From contig NQOF01000001.1 in NCBI GenBank assembly GCA_002270465.1, positions 560,501 to 624,500 of the forward strand: DNA of 64,000 nucleotides, given 5' to 3'. Under the pieces are notes generated by a model. The model worked only from the letters and a program-made list of their open reading frames with translations. It did not search any database and was not told the origin of the DNA. This DNA comes from Blautia hominis (lineage in GTDB: Bacteria > Bacillota > Clostridia > Lachnospirales > Lachnospiraceae). Both the position numbers and the translations under genes were made by a program. Each line of letters starts with the position of its first letter. Position 1 is the stretch's first letter. Positions 8,396 to 16,780 of the stretch are shown one piece after another.

Positions 8396-9773
8396 CTTCC
8401 TTTTCTCCTTTGACCTGTACTTTGATTACTGTCTTTGTCTGCCCGGTAATTTTGTAATATTCACTGATACGGTAGCCCACCACCCATACGATGTGGGACC
8501 CGTCCGCCAGCAGGGTCAGGTTCTCCCGCTCCTGCCTGGGAATCTTGCAGTCTATCAGATAATCTTTTAATTTTTTTCTTCCTCCCGCGGAGGTGACAGT
8601 CAGATAATCTCCCGGCTGCCGTTTTCTCACGGTGAGGTTTCCTTTTATTTTATCATAATCGAACCATTTCGTATACTTTTTTTCCGGAATTTGCTGGTTT
8701 TCCCAGGAAAAAACGTGGAATTCCAGCTCTTTTGGGAGAATTTCCCGATCCCCCTTTTTATAAAACAGAAGATTGCCGTAGGACTGCTGCACCGTAATGC
8801 CGTGTGCCAGGGATTTCTGTCTCCCTGTCCTTTGCCCCAGCAGTTCCAAAGCTTCCTCCACATGGACGGAAGTGATATCCTTCTCCCCCCCTGCCAGATA
8901 TGCCAGCACTCTCTTCACAACATATGCCTGCATCACCGGATGCTCTGCAGAAATCTCCTCTGAAAGGAAAAGTCCGTCCTCATGTCCTCTGACATACCTA
9001 CTATAAAGCATATCCGCCTGCTGCCCAAGATATTCCTCCACGGACAGAAAAGTTTGCGCTGCTTTCGCAATGTGTTCTACTGCCCGGGGATTGACTTCCT
9101 TAAGCTCCGGCAGGACTCTTTCCCGGATTTTATTTCTGGTATAGGACAGCTCTTTGTTGGTGCTGTCCTCCATCCAGGCAATGTGCTTTTTTAACAGCCA
9201 GCTCTCAATCTCACTTCTTCCCACACACAAAAGGGGACGGATATAGACTCCGTCCCCCATCCGGCGCACAGGATGGATTCCCGCCAGGCCTGCGGCTCCG
9301 CTTCCCCTTGCCAGGTTATGAAGGACCGTTTCCGCCAGGTCATCCCGGTGATGGGCAAGTGCTGTGCTTTTTGCGCCTGCTTTTTTGCCTTCCAGACTAA
9401 AAGCCTGCTGACGCACAGCCCGTCCTGCCTCCTCCACCGTCATATGTCTCTTACCGGCAATCCGCTCCACCTCATAAGAATACACGCTGCAGGGTATGGA
9501 TAGCTCCCTGCACAGCCGGACCACATACTCCTCATCCCGCTTTGCCTCACTGCCCCGCAGCTGATGGTTTACATGTACTGCCTGTACGGAAAACGGCACC
9601 TTTTTCTGATACTCCCATAACAAAAACAACAGGCACACCGAATCTGCCCCGCCGGAAACTCCGACGATCACCTGGTCGCCCGCTTCTATCATCCTGTACT
9701 GCTCTATATAAGAAAATACCTTTTCCTCCATATTTTTTCCTTGGTCCATTGGGTATTTATATCCTTTCCGCAT
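8388..9773 (-). CDS. tilS: tRNA(Ile)-lysidine synthase TilS
   Basis: TilS uses ATP to attach lysine to C34 of the CAU-anticodon tRNA-Ile, changing it to an AUA reader; it is essential. The PP-loop SGGADS is at residues 40-45, then HHRDDLAETVLHNLARGSG (the TilS HxxDDxxET signature), SYTRNKIRERVLP, and a C-terminal TilS substrate-binding domain ending near residue 450 (VRKRQPGDY...GGRKKLKDYLID). Its 461-aa length fits the two-domain type. The ATG at 9773 shares a base with the spoIIE stop (TAATG). A second ATG at 9731, after AAGGAA, fits typical TilS N termini equally well. Confidence 0.95.
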   Translation of the reverse strand: MRKGYKYPMDQGKNMEEKVFSYIEQYRMIEAGDQVIVGVSGGADSVCLLFLLWEYQKKVPFSVQAVHVNHQLRGSEAKRDEEYVVRLCRELSIPCSVYSYEVERIAGKRHMTVEEAGRAVRQQAFSLEGKKAGAKSTALAHHRDDLAETVLHNLARGSGAAGLAGIHPVRRMGDGVYIRPLLCVGRSEIESWLLKKHIAWMEDSTNKELSYTRNKIRERVLPELKEVNPRAVEHIAKAAQTFLSVEEYLGQQADMLYSRYVRGHEDGLFLSEEISAEHPVMQAYVVKRVLAYLAGGEKDITSVHVEEALELLGQRTGRQKSLAHGITVQQSYGNLLFYKKGDREILPKELEFHVFSWENQQIPEKKYTKWFDYDKIKGNLTVRKRQPGDYLTVTSAGGRKKLKDYLIDCKIPRQERENLTLLADGSHIVWVVGYRISEYYKITGQTKTVIKVQVKGEKEDE

Positions 9774-11260
9774 TACTTTTTCCAGAGTCCCGCTGCAAGC
9801 ACTGTCATATCATCAATCGCTTTGTACTCGCACTGGGCCAGCACCCGCTCCAGGATCCCTCTTCCCAGGTCCTGTGCCGCTTCTGCGTGGGTCTGCAGGA
9901 TTATCTCTTTCATGGTATCCTCCGCATTCTCCGGAGGCAGGGCATCCAGCACCCCGTCTGTCACCATGATGATAAAATCACCCTCGTAGAGCTTCTTGCT
10001 GGTAGATTCATAATCCACCTGCTGCACCAGTCCCAGGGCCAGGCTTGTGGATGAAATGGCTTCCACCCAGTGGTCTCTCTTAATAAATGTGGTGGCTGCT
10101 CCGGCCTTCAGGAAATGACATATACCGGAGTACAGGTCTACAATGGAGATATCCACAGTGGAAAACTTTCCTTCCCTGGTCTGCAGATTCAGAACCGAAT
10201 TGACCATTCTGGCTGCTGTCTCCCCGGTAAATCCGGAATCCACAAACTGTTCCAGCATGTCCACCACATTCTCACTTTCCCGGCAGGCCTCCAGACCGGA
10301 ACCCATACCGTCGGACAGGCACATGAAAAACTGGCCGTTGTCCTCTGTGGTGCACATGTAATTATCCCCGGAAATGGTCTCTCTTTCCTTTGTCACCTTA
10401 GCTACGCCGTACAGCATCTTGAAATTCACTTCCTCCACAAAACGGACAACTGTGAACTCCCTTGTGATCAGAGTCTTGCCCTCCACCTTGGGCGTCATTC
10501 TGCTTCCACACATTTTGGTGAGCACTGCTCCCGCCTCCGAAGCGGAGATACAGGCCTGTCCCTTTGCGCGCAGCTCGCAGAAATACTGTATTTTCCCGTC
10601 CGGCTGCTGCAGCATCCAGACATTCCTTAGAAGTATATGCTTCTTTTTCAGTCTCTTGGCAAATTCCTCCCGGAATACAGGGTCCGTCTGGACAATGTCG
10701 AACAAATCCCTGGACAGCACTTTCATAAGCTGTGCCATCTCTCCTAACTGTTCTGCAACCGCGATCCGGTTTTCCAAAAGTTTATTATTCCACATCAGAT
10801 TCTGTCGTTCTCTCTCCATTAACCTCTGCATTTCCTGCGTAAGCTTGCCCTGATTGATGCAGACCCCTGTCAATTCCGTTTTCGCCACCCGAAGCTTCTC
10901 CTCGTCCCCTTCCTCCATAACACGGAAAAGGCTGTAGACCCTCTGGTATGACTGCACGGAATGCTGTTTCCAGCAGATATGGTTTGCCGGGCATGTCTTA
11001 CACTGTCTCTCTCTTAGTTGTTCCACCAGTTCCTCCAGTTCCCCGCCTGATAAGTAGTCCTTGCGGTATGGCATACCGTAAAAGCTGTCTGCAAGTTTCT
11101 GGAAGGATCGTGCATAGCGCTGCATTTTCTCTTTCTGTGGATGCTGGTCGTACACCAAAGTGGCTGCACTTTTTTTCATGTCTGAAAAAATAGTTTTTGC
11201 CATGTCCCGCAGTATCAACAGGGCGCTGACCACGAGCATGGCAATGATCCATTCCTGCAT
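9773..11260 (-). CDS. spoIIE: SpoIIE-family PP2C phosphatase, short form
   Basis: This is the phosphatase that dephosphorylates SpoIIAA and so releases sigma-F in the forespore. At 495 aa it is much shorter than the roughly 830-aa Bacillus protein. Only one hydrophobic segment (about residues 4-17) is present, so the ten-helix membrane domain is missing. A Cys motif CKTCPANHICW (87-97) starts the SpoIIE central region, followed by a long helical linker. The PP2C domain carries SGDN (297-300) and the metal-binding LSDGMGSG (315-322), with a further TDGVLDA near the end. RBS GGGAGG is upstream. Position between divIC and tilS matches the Bacillus order, so I call it spoIIE rather than a general RsbU-like phosphatase. 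Confidence 0.85.
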   Translation of the reverse strand: MQEWIIAMLVVSALLILRDMAKTIFSDMKKSAATLVYDQHPQKEKMQRYARSFQKLADSFYGMPYRKDYLSGGELEELVEQLRERQCKTCPANHICWKQHSVQSYQRVYSLFRVMEEGDEEKLRVAKTELTGVCINQGKLTQEMQRLMERERQNLMWNNKLLENRIAVAEQLGEMAQLMKVLSRDLFDIVQTDPVFREEFAKRLKKKHILLRNVWMLQQPDGKIQYFCELRAKGQACISASEAGAVLTKMCGSRMTPKVEGKTLITREFTVVRFVEEVNFKMLYGVAKVTKERETISGDNYMCTTEDNGQFFMCLSDGMGSGLEACRESENVVDMLEQFVDSGFTGETAARMVNSVLNLQTREGKFSTVDISIVDLYSGICHFLKAGAATTFIKRDHWVEAISSTSLALGLVQQVDYESTSKKLYEGDFIIMVTDGVLDALPPENAEDTMKEIILQTHAEAAQDLGRGILERVLAQCEYKAIDDMTVLAAGLWKK

Positions 11261-11380
11261 CTGGTATTACCTCCCCTGAATAAGCAATCGCTATCAAAGG
11301 TGTATTATAGATGCTTTTGGCTTCAATCTTTGTCAAAAACACGCTGTAAAAGCGAAAAACTTTTAGACAAAATCTGTTCC

Positions 11381-11680
11381 TTATTCTTCCTCTTTAAAGA
11401 TAATCTGATTTCCTTCCACAAGCCCCAGTTTGTCCCTGGCCACTTCCTTGGCATATTCATCTGTCTGCATGTACTTTTTCAGCTCATCAATTTCTTTTGT
11501 CCGCGCTTCCTCGTCTTTTATTTTAGCGCTGACTTCGCTCTTTTTCGCCTCGTACTGTGCTACTTTTCCTTCTAATCTGCTGCTTTCCGCCATTAATCCT
11601 ATAAATAAAACGCCTACTACAAATGTAACGCTAGCCATGGCGATTTTGTTTTGCAGGCTTTTTTTCTTTTTTCTTCTCAT
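11381..11680 (-). CDS. divIC: Septum formation initiator DivIC/FtsB family
   Basis: This 99-aa bitopic protein is a structural partner of FtsL and DivIB in the divisome. The N terminus is strongly basic (RRKKKKS), followed by one membrane helix (about 14-30) and an extracytoplasmic coiled coil (about 33-70) with the family end DEYAKEVARDKLGLVEGNQIIF. The upstream AGGAAG about 10 nt before the ATG supports this start even though it lies inside yabQ (50-nt overlap). An internal ATG at 11638 would remove the basic cytoplasmic tail and is less likely. Confidence 0.9.
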   Translation of the reverse strand: MRRKKKKSLQNKIAMASVTFVVGVLFIGLMAESSRLEGKVAQYEAKKSEVSAKIKDEEARTKEIDELKKYMQTDEYAKEVARDKLGLVEGNQIIFKEEE

Positions 11681-12119
11681 TCTGATTCTTCCTGACTTTT
11701 CGTATCGACTTTTGTTTAGATAAGGAAATTTTAACCCCTGACAGCCAAAATTTCAACCTTTTTCTTATGTAGTGTAGTGGTTTCAGCGGTATTTTTAATA
11801 AACACTTTATCTTTGACAAAAAAGCGGAAAGATATTTTACCAGAAAACCGCTCAAGCCCCAATGATAGATCAGTGCGCCCAGGCATATCCCTGCAAGGGC
11901 ATATACCCGTATGATCCCGTCATTCTCCAGATATATGACGGAGAAAAGAAAAACGCCTGCCACGCACCAGTATAGCAGGTCTTCCAGGCTTACAAAAAAA
12001 TCGTTGTGGGATATGACATTCCGGAAAATTCGGAGAATATCGTAAGCTGCCGCAAGCAGGACTCCGGCCAGAAAGGTCCTGCAGAAAAACAGCAGCTCCT
12101 GCTGCATATAGCCGCTCAT
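11631..12119 (-). CDS. yabQ: Spore cortex protein YabQ family
   Basis: The 162-aa membrane protein has four hydrophobic segments (about 6-25, 42-60, 68-84, 88-105) and a very basic C terminus rich in Lys. Start MSGYMQQELLFFCRTFLAGVLL, the acidic ...DILRIFRN motif after helix 1 and position after yabP match YabQ, which in Bacillus is needed for cortex formation and sits in the outer forespore membrane. The gene begins one base after the yabP stop, so the two are coupled, and its 3' end overlaps divIC by 50 nt. Confidence 0.85.
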   Translation of the reverse strand: MSGYMQQELLFFCRTFLAGVLLAAAYDILRIFRNVISHNDFFVSLEDLLYWCVAGVFLFSVIYLENDGIIRVYALAGICLGALIYHWGLSGFLVKYLSAFLSKIKCLLKIPLKPLHYIRKRLKFWLSGVKISLSKQKSIRKVRKNQNEKKKEKKPAKQNRHG

Positions 12120-12120
12120 C

Positions 12121-12408
12121 TTACTTAAAGAGCCTCTTCAGCATTCCGTCCCCGCCCTTGGACTTTAGAACCGTCCCCTGGCTGTAGACAAGACTGTCCA
12201 CCTGGCCTGCAATGTCCACCTCCTGTTTATCAAGATCAAGACGGGTCACATGGAGCTCAGACCCTTTTATAGTCAGCATGCCGGCGCTTGTGATCAGACT
12301 GATCTCCCCATCGTCAAAAGCGACCACATCTTTCACTCCGGTTATGCTTCCTGTCTCCCTGTCAGTCATCTGCAGCTTATGTGCGGTCTTCAACTGCTTC
12401 TCTTCCAA
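12121..12408 (-). CDS. yabP: Sporulation protein YabP
   Basis: The product is about 95 aa and matches the YabP/YqfC family: KLQMTDRETGSITGVKDVVAFDDGEISLITSAGMLTIKGSELHV is a beta-rich segment of the type found in spore-coat and cortex morphogenetic proteins. I choose a TTG at 12408 because GGGGGA lies 8-9 nt upstream and the resulting length is the family norm; the longer open frame begins at another TTG (12465) and would encode an atypical extension. The chosen SD forms the 3' arm of an inverted repeat (12415-12455). It is followed at once by yabQ. Confidence 0.85.
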   Translation of the reverse strand: MEEKQLKTAHKLQMTDRETGSITGVKDVVAFDDGEISLITSAGMLTIKGSELHVTRLDLDKQEVDIAGQVDSLVYSQGTVLKSKGGDGMLKRLFK

Positions 12409-12414
12409 AATAGC

Positions 12415-12455
12415 AAATCCCCCATATATCTCTCTCAAAAGATTATATGGGGGGT
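12415..12455 (-). promoter_or_regulatory. Inverted repeat that contains the yabP ribosome-binding site
   Basis: On the minus strand, CCCCCCATATA precedes and TATATGGGGG follows a loop of about 15 nt. The GGGGG of the 3' arm is the apparent Shine-Dalgarno for the TTG start at 12408, so folding would hide it. No T run follows, which argues against a plain terminator. Confidence 0.5.
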
Positions 12456-12493
12456 TAAAAAACAATATACCGATTTTATTTATTTAGATCCAC

Positions 12494-12520
12494 GTAACTG
12501 TCCGGTGTCTTCACAGTTAC
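12494..12520. repeat. Solo 27-bp hairpin unit (family A end)
   Basis: GTAACTGT and ACAGTTAC are separated by 11 bp. It is the same length and has the same ends as the right-hand unit of the 134-bp elements. It lies between rqcP and yabP and is followed by a second small hairpin (GGCAGG/CCTGCC). Confidence 0.75.
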
Positions 12521-12571
12521 GGGCAGGAATCCCTGCCAAACCGGTCTCTCTATGGGATTTTGCCTGGCTGC

Positions 12572-12811
12572 TCAAAGATAGCGGAACAGTTCGCTGGCCG
12601 CCTCTTTTTTCACCGTTTCCTGTACGTCCAAAATTTCCACACGTACATTCTTGCTGCCAAATTGGATCTCCAGGATATCACCGGCCTTCACCTGCGCAGA
12701 TGCTTTAGCTGGCTTATCATTGATCAGGACACGCCCTGCATCACAAGCCTCGTTTGCAACGGTTCTGCGTTTGATCAGACGGGATACCTTTAAATACTTA
12801 TCAAGTCTCAT
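12572..12811 (-). CDS. rqcP: S4-domain RNA-binding protein RqcP (YabO)
   Basis: This 79-aa protein is almost entirely an S4 domain (MRLDKYLKVSRLIKRRTVAN ... GRVLINDKPAKASAQVKAGD). The Bacillus homologue binds 50S subunits and helps RqcH add C-terminal alanine tails during ribosome quality control. The HslR heat-shock protein is the related alternative name. It starts 6 bp after the hup stop and precedes yabP, exactly the Bacillus hup/rqcP/yabP-type neighbourhood. Confidence 0.92.
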   Translation of the reverse strand: MRLDKYLKVSRLIKRRTVANEACDAGRVLINDKPAKASAQVKAGDILEIQFGSKNVRVEILDVQETVKKEAASELFRYL

Positions 12812-12817
12812 TTTCTC

Positions 12818-13093
12818 TTATTCGTTCACAGCGTCTTTTAATGCTTTGCCTGCTTTGAATTTCGGAGATTTGGAAGCTGCGATCGTCATAGTCTCGCCAG
12901 TCTGAGGATTTCTTCCCTCTCTTGCAGCTCTCTCGGATACTTCAAATGTACCAAAGCCGACTAACTGAACTTTTTCACCTTTCTTCATCTCTGCAGTTAC
13001 TACATCGATAAATGCCTTTAAAGCTGCCTCTGCGTCTTTTTTGGATAATTCTGTTGCTTCAGCCATAGCTGCAACTAATTCTGTTCTGTTCAT
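12818..13093 (-). CDS. hup: HU family DNA-binding protein
   Basis: The 91-aa protein is a full-length HU monomer: [20 protein letters not shown], the signature [24 protein letters not shown] (DNA-clamping beta arm) and the [12 protein letters not shown] tail. HU dimers bend DNA non-specifically and compact the nucleoid. The start follows TAGGAGGA. A consensus promoter lies upstream (13190-13218), as expected for an abundant protein, and rqcP follows in the same operon. Confidence 0.97.
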   Translation of the reverse strand: MNRTELVAAMAEATELSKKDAEAALKAFIDVVTAEMKKGEKVQLVGFGTFEVSERAAREGRNPQTGETMTIAASKSPKFKAGKALKDAVNE

Positions 13094-13189
13094 GAGTATT
13101 TCCTCCTAAATGAATTCTCCCTTATTTCTCAATAAGTTTCATAGTCTCATAGGGCTTTTTACCACTTACCCGGTGGAAGCCTACTGTTA

Positions 13190-13218
13190 TTTATACCTTT
13201 TTTCCCTGTGTTTGTCAA
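13190..13218 (-). promoter_or_regulatory. Sigma-A promoter of hup
   Basis: On the minus strand, TTGACA (13213-13218) and TATAAA (13190-13195) are 17 bp apart, about 100 bp before the HU start. Confidence 0.65.
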
Positions 13219-13275
13219 GCACATACATGGCGCTTACAAGGAAATTTTTTGGAATCTTCGGGCAAATACCCCTTT

Positions 13276-15012
13276 TTACATCATTTTATCAATTAATTCC
13301 TTCACAGCCTGTCCAAGTGCAGCGGATTTCTCGTCTGCATCTGTCAGTGATATGCCCTTGATACCATAGTATAATTTGATCTTAGGCTCCGTGCCGGACG
13401 GACGAACACATACCCATGCATCATCAGTCAGGTCATAGTAAAGCACATTGGAGCTTGGAAGTCCGGTTGCCTTCACTTCTTTTGTCTCCATATCCACAAC
13501 GGTATCTGCCTTGTAATCTCTTGCGGAGGTCACTTGATAAGCACCAATGGCAGACGGCGGATTCTTTCTCAGATTCTCCAGGATGGTCTGGATCTTCTCC
13601 AGGCCTTCGATTCCCTTCAGGGTAATGGACTGGATATCGTCTTTGTAGTAACCGTATTTTTCATACATGGCGATCATGGCATCCCAGAGTGTCATGCCTT
13701 TTGTCTTGTAATATGCGGTAGCCTCGCAAAGAGCCATGGTTGCCACGATGGCGTCTTTATCTCTTGCGTGGGTACCGATGAGGCAGCCGTAGCTCTCCTC
13801 AAATCCGAACAGATAGGTGCCTTTTCCTGATGTCTCAAAGCCCAGGATCTGCTGGCCTATGTATTTAAATCCTGTCAGCACTTCGATGAAACGGATGCCG
13901 TAGTGTCTGGCGATAGCACCGGCCATATTGGTGGTAACAATGGTGGATACCATGGCGCCGTCCTCCGGCAGTCCTCCATTCATCTCTTTTCTCTGGCCAA
14001 TCTCATAGTCAGCCAGCAGGCAGCCTGACATATTGCCGGTCAAGGTGTGGTATTCCCCTGTCTTGCTGTCTTTGACACGGACACCTAAGCGGTCTGCATC
14101 CGGGTCAGTGGCCAGCACCAGGTCTGCATCCACCTCTTTTGCAAGCTTTAAGCCCAGATCAAAGGCTTCGTCTGCCTCCGGGTTCGGATAGCTGACTGTG
14201 GGGAATTCACCGTCCGGCATTTCCTGCTCTTTTACTACATATACATTCTCAAATCCCAGCTCTTTTAATACACGTCTTGCAGGAATATTTCCTGTGCCGT
14301 GCAGAGGGCTGTACACAATCTTCAGCTCTTTTGCCATGGCTTTGATGGCATCCATGTGGATCACCTGGCTTTTCAGCTCTTCCATGTATGCATCATCCAC
14401 TTCCTGTCCGATCACCTGATACAGGCCGGCTGCCTTTGCTGCTTCCTCATCCATGGTCTTAACTGTATTGAAATCCGTAACCTTTTTTACTTCATCCATG
14501 ATTCCGGTATCATGAGGCGGGGTGATCTGGGCACCGTCCTCCCAGTAAACCTTATATCCGTTGTACTCCGGCGGGTTATGGCTGGCTGTGATATTGATCC
14601 CGGCAATACATCCGAGCTTTCTAACAGCAAAGGAAAGCTCCGGTGTGGGGCGCAGGGAATCAAAAATATAGGCTTTCACTCCGTTGGCAGCCAGGCACAG
14701 CGCTGCTTCTTTGGCAAATTCCGGGGACATACGGCGGGAATCGTGGGCAATAGCCACACCCTTTGTCTGTCCGTCCACTGCTGCTATGTAATTAGCAAGG
14801 CCCTGTGTTGTCTTTCTCACGGTATAGATATTCATGCGGTTGATCCCTGCACCGATCACACCTCTGAGACCTGCGGTGCCAAACTCCAGCTCTTTATAAA
14901 AGCGTTCTTTTATTTCATTTTCGTCATTCTCAATTGCTTTCAACTCTTTTTTGGTATCTTCATCAAAATACGGGTTGGAGAGCCATTCCTCATAAAGCTT
15001 TTTGTAGTCCAT
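13276..15012 (-). CDS. pgcA: Alpha-phosphoglucomutase/phosphomannomutase
   Basis: The 578-aa enzyme interconverts glucose-1-phosphate and glucose-6-phosphate (possibly mannose phosphates), feeding UDP-glucose and cell-wall glycan synthesis. It has the four-domain alpha-D-phosphohexomutase layout: ELEFGTAGLRG (41-51), active-site TASHNPPEYNG (142-152; phosphoserine 145), Mg loop DPDADRLG (around 305), sugar loop GFEESYG and phosphate-binding RPSGTEPKIKLY near the C terminus. Length matches Bacillus PgcA. RBS GGGAGG precedes the ATG. It is monocistronic by spacing. Confidence 0.95.
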   Translation of the reverse strand: MDYKKLYEEWLSNPYFDEDTKKELKAIENDENEIKERFYKELEFGTAGLRGVIGAGINRMNIYTVRKTTQGLANYIAAVDGQTKGVAIAHDSRRMSPEFAKEAALCLAANGVKAYIFDSLRPTPELSFAVRKLGCIAGINITASHNPPEYNGYKVYWEDGAQITPPHDTGIMDEVKKVTDFNTVKTMDEEAAKAAGLYQVIGQEVDDAYMEELKSQVIHMDAIKAMAKELKIVYSPLHGTGNIPARRVLKELGFENVYVVKEQEMPDGEFPTVSYPNPEADEAFDLGLKLAKEVDADLVLATDPDADRLGVRVKDSKTGEYHTLTGNMSGCLLADYEIGQRKEMNGGLPEDGAMVSTIVTTNMAGAIARHYGIRFIEVLTGFKYIGQQILGFETSGKGTYLFGFEESYGCLIGTHARDKDAIVATMALCEATAYYKTKGMTLWDAMIAMYEKYGYYKDDIQSITLKGIEGLEKIQTILENLRKNPPSAIGAYQVTSARDYKADTVVDMETKEVKATGLPSSNVLYYDLTDDAWVCVRPSGTEPKIKLYYGIKGISLTDADEKSAALGQAVKELIDKMM

Positions 15013-15216
15013 ATTCTACTACCTCCCTGTGCAACGTTGATTTATAGTGCCATCCAAAGCGCCAACTCCTCTATGGGCTGTCGGACAGCTTCCTTTATGG
15101 ATCACGTTTCAGCTCCCTTGCACGTAAACAAAAAGCTGGACCGTGACCATTTATGGATAACATTATACACTATCACTGATGAAAATTCAAACATTGCACA
15201 GGGGTTTTCGGAAACT

Positions 15217-16191
15217 TTATACCGAAATATTTTCGACAAAGTTCATCCAATTGTCATGCTGGGCTATGAGTTTCTCCAATTTTTCCAGGTTTTTCTCGGA
15301 AATCCATGCCTTGCTGTGGGAGTAGTAGTAATTTGCCAGTTTCCAGTATTTTTCCGGATAGGCAAAACGGATGCGCAGGTTTTCCAACTCCTGCACATTC
15401 AAAGGTTTTTCCTCATGATAGGCCAGAAGCATCTGCCGTCCCATCTCCAGATCCCAGTTATGCTTTTCCAATATTTTGCGCATAAACTGGTAGAGGTCTT
15501 CCATCTGGACATCATAGTGCCAGCGGTCAAAATTAATGACAGCCGTATTCTGTGCCAGCATCAGCACATTGTGCTGGTTGTATTCCCCATGGCAGACATC
15601 CCCGGCATCCAGGGATCTGCACCGCAGATCTTCATACTCCGAGCTGTTAAGCCTCCTCTGAGCCTCCTCTGCATGCCACAGATAACAGGCAATGCTGTCC
15701 AGATACCTGAGCTCAAAGTCATTTTTCCGCCGTTTCTGGCAGACAAATTTGCGGATCTTCCGCAGCTCCCTGTTTTTCCTTTCATATTCCATGAGAAGCG
15801 GCTCTTTGACATAGTGCGTCTGGACCGGCATTTTCATTGTTTTATGTAGACTCGCCAGGGCTGTTACGCTGCGTTTGATGTCTTTCATAGACTGGGTGTC
15901 ACATTCTCTTCCTTCGTACCATCGCTTTACAACATAGGGTATGTTGTCTTTGTCGGTTGAGACGTATGCGCCTTCCTGATTCGGAAGGAGTGAATCCACG
16001 CTGATCTGGTTGCGGGTGCTTACGATTTCCAGAAGTTTGGCCTGGTAGCCAAGTTTTCTGGGCGAACCGTTGTACTCACGGATTTGAACCAGACCGGCCT
16101 GGGTGTCGCAGATGAGTGCACCTCTTCCGCGGTATGTGGATTTTGCTTCCAGACCGTATTGCTCCAGTACGCTGAGACCCCTATCATACAC
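15217..16191 (-). CDS. CotS-family spore coat kinase-like protein
   Basis: The 324-aa product has an aminoglycoside-phosphotransferase/CotS fold: an N-terminal lobe (GRGALICDTQAGLVQIREY), then VCHGEYNQHNVL (the H-G-[DE]-x4-N catalytic loop, here with Glu for Asp) and VINFDRW (metal-binding IDFD equivalent). CotS-type proteins assemble in the spore coat and many have partly degenerate kinase motifs. The Glu in the loop suggests weak or absent activity, though this is inference. RBS AAGGAAG lies upstream. It is alone between pgcA and the repeat-bearing island. Confidence 0.85.
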   Translation of the reverse strand: MYDRGLSVLEQYGLEAKSTYRGRGALICDTQAGLVQIREYNGSPRKLGYQAKLLEIVSTRNQISVDSLLPNQEGAYVSTDKDNIPYVVKRWYEGRECDTQSMKDIKRSVTALASLHKTMKMPVQTHYVKEPLLMEYERKNRELRKIRKFVCQKRRKNDFELRYLDSIACYLWHAEEAQRRLNSSEYEDLRCRSLDAGDVCHGEYNQHNVLMLAQNTAVINFDRWHYDVQMEDLYQFMRKILEKHNWDLEMGRQMLLAYHEEKPLNVQELENLRIRFAYPEKYWKLANYYYSHSKAWISEKNLEKLEKLIAQHDNWMNFVENISV

Positions 16192-16276
16192 TTCCTTGTC
16201 CCCCTTTACTTTGTGTCCTCTCTATTTTATGCAGGAGATGGGGATGGTAGAAGGTGAAAAAAATATGAGTGGGGGA

Positions 16277-16335
16277 GTGCAGGCGGACGGCAGCAGACAC
16301 AGGTGTTGCGTAGGTGCAGGCGGACGGCAGCAGAC
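16277..16335. repeat. 22-bp direct repeat outside the left arm of element B1
   Basis: A 22-bp GC-rich sequence beginning GTGCAGGCGG and ending CAGCAGAC occurs at 16277-16298 and again at 16314-16335, running into the left arm of the element. It looks like a local duplication or slippage at the element's edge. Confidence 0.6.
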
Positions 16336-16523
16336 GGGGCGGGAAGGGCAGGCGGGGCAGCGGGTGGCTCCTGGCTCCGCTCCCCTCAGCTAACCAGCTC
16401 CCAGTTGCTAAATTCGTCAGCAATGGCTTCCTCATTAATCAACTGGGGCAGGTGGATCTTCGGCTCGCTCCGCTAGACACTCGCCACCCGCTGCCCCGCC
16501 CGCCCTTCCCGCCCCGTCTGCTG
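16328..16523 (-). repeat. Structured element B, copy 1 (116-bp core inside 40-bp palindromic arms)
   Basis: The arms 16328-16367 and 16484-16523 are inverted repeats of each other with only one or two mismatches. Between them is a 116-bp core (16368-16483) that recurs, in reverse complement, as the core of copy 2 with about 6 differences. The arms themselves share nothing with the copy 2 arms. The core has its own pairs, CCCAGTTG/CAACTGGG and TTGCT/AGCAA. Short ORFs through it look like by-products. Confidence 0.85.
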
Positions 16524-16780
16524 TCTGGTTTTCGGCATACCGCGGTCTGCTTTCGGCTTGCCTGTTGGATTGAGGCCAGAGTATGTCTAAAAATTGCTTT
16601 CGGCAAGCTGTGCGTCACACTTTGTGGGAGAATTGGCCCTGATGAGGGAAGCACAGAGGGCCGCGTTGACCGAATTAGGGTCAAATATACTGGGAAGGGG
16701 GCTTTTTATTCTGTTAATATTTGATGGAAAGGGTGTTCTTATAAGCTATTGCTATTAAGAACACATTAAGAAAAGACAAA
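16524..16780. other. Intergenic region between element B1 and the carbamoyltransferase-like gene
   Basis: No gene is supported. The sequence shifts from GC-rich to AT-rich near 16690. The segment about 16570-16680 reads like repetitive Lachnospiraceae intergenic DNA, but this is an impression and would need a search. Confidence 0.35.

Noticed and set aside
16184-16435. Open frames through element B (also 17741-18007 and 17844-18848)
   Set aside because: They read through the repeat and into neighbouring genes in the wrong frame, with no RBS; their shared peptide only reflects the repeated core.
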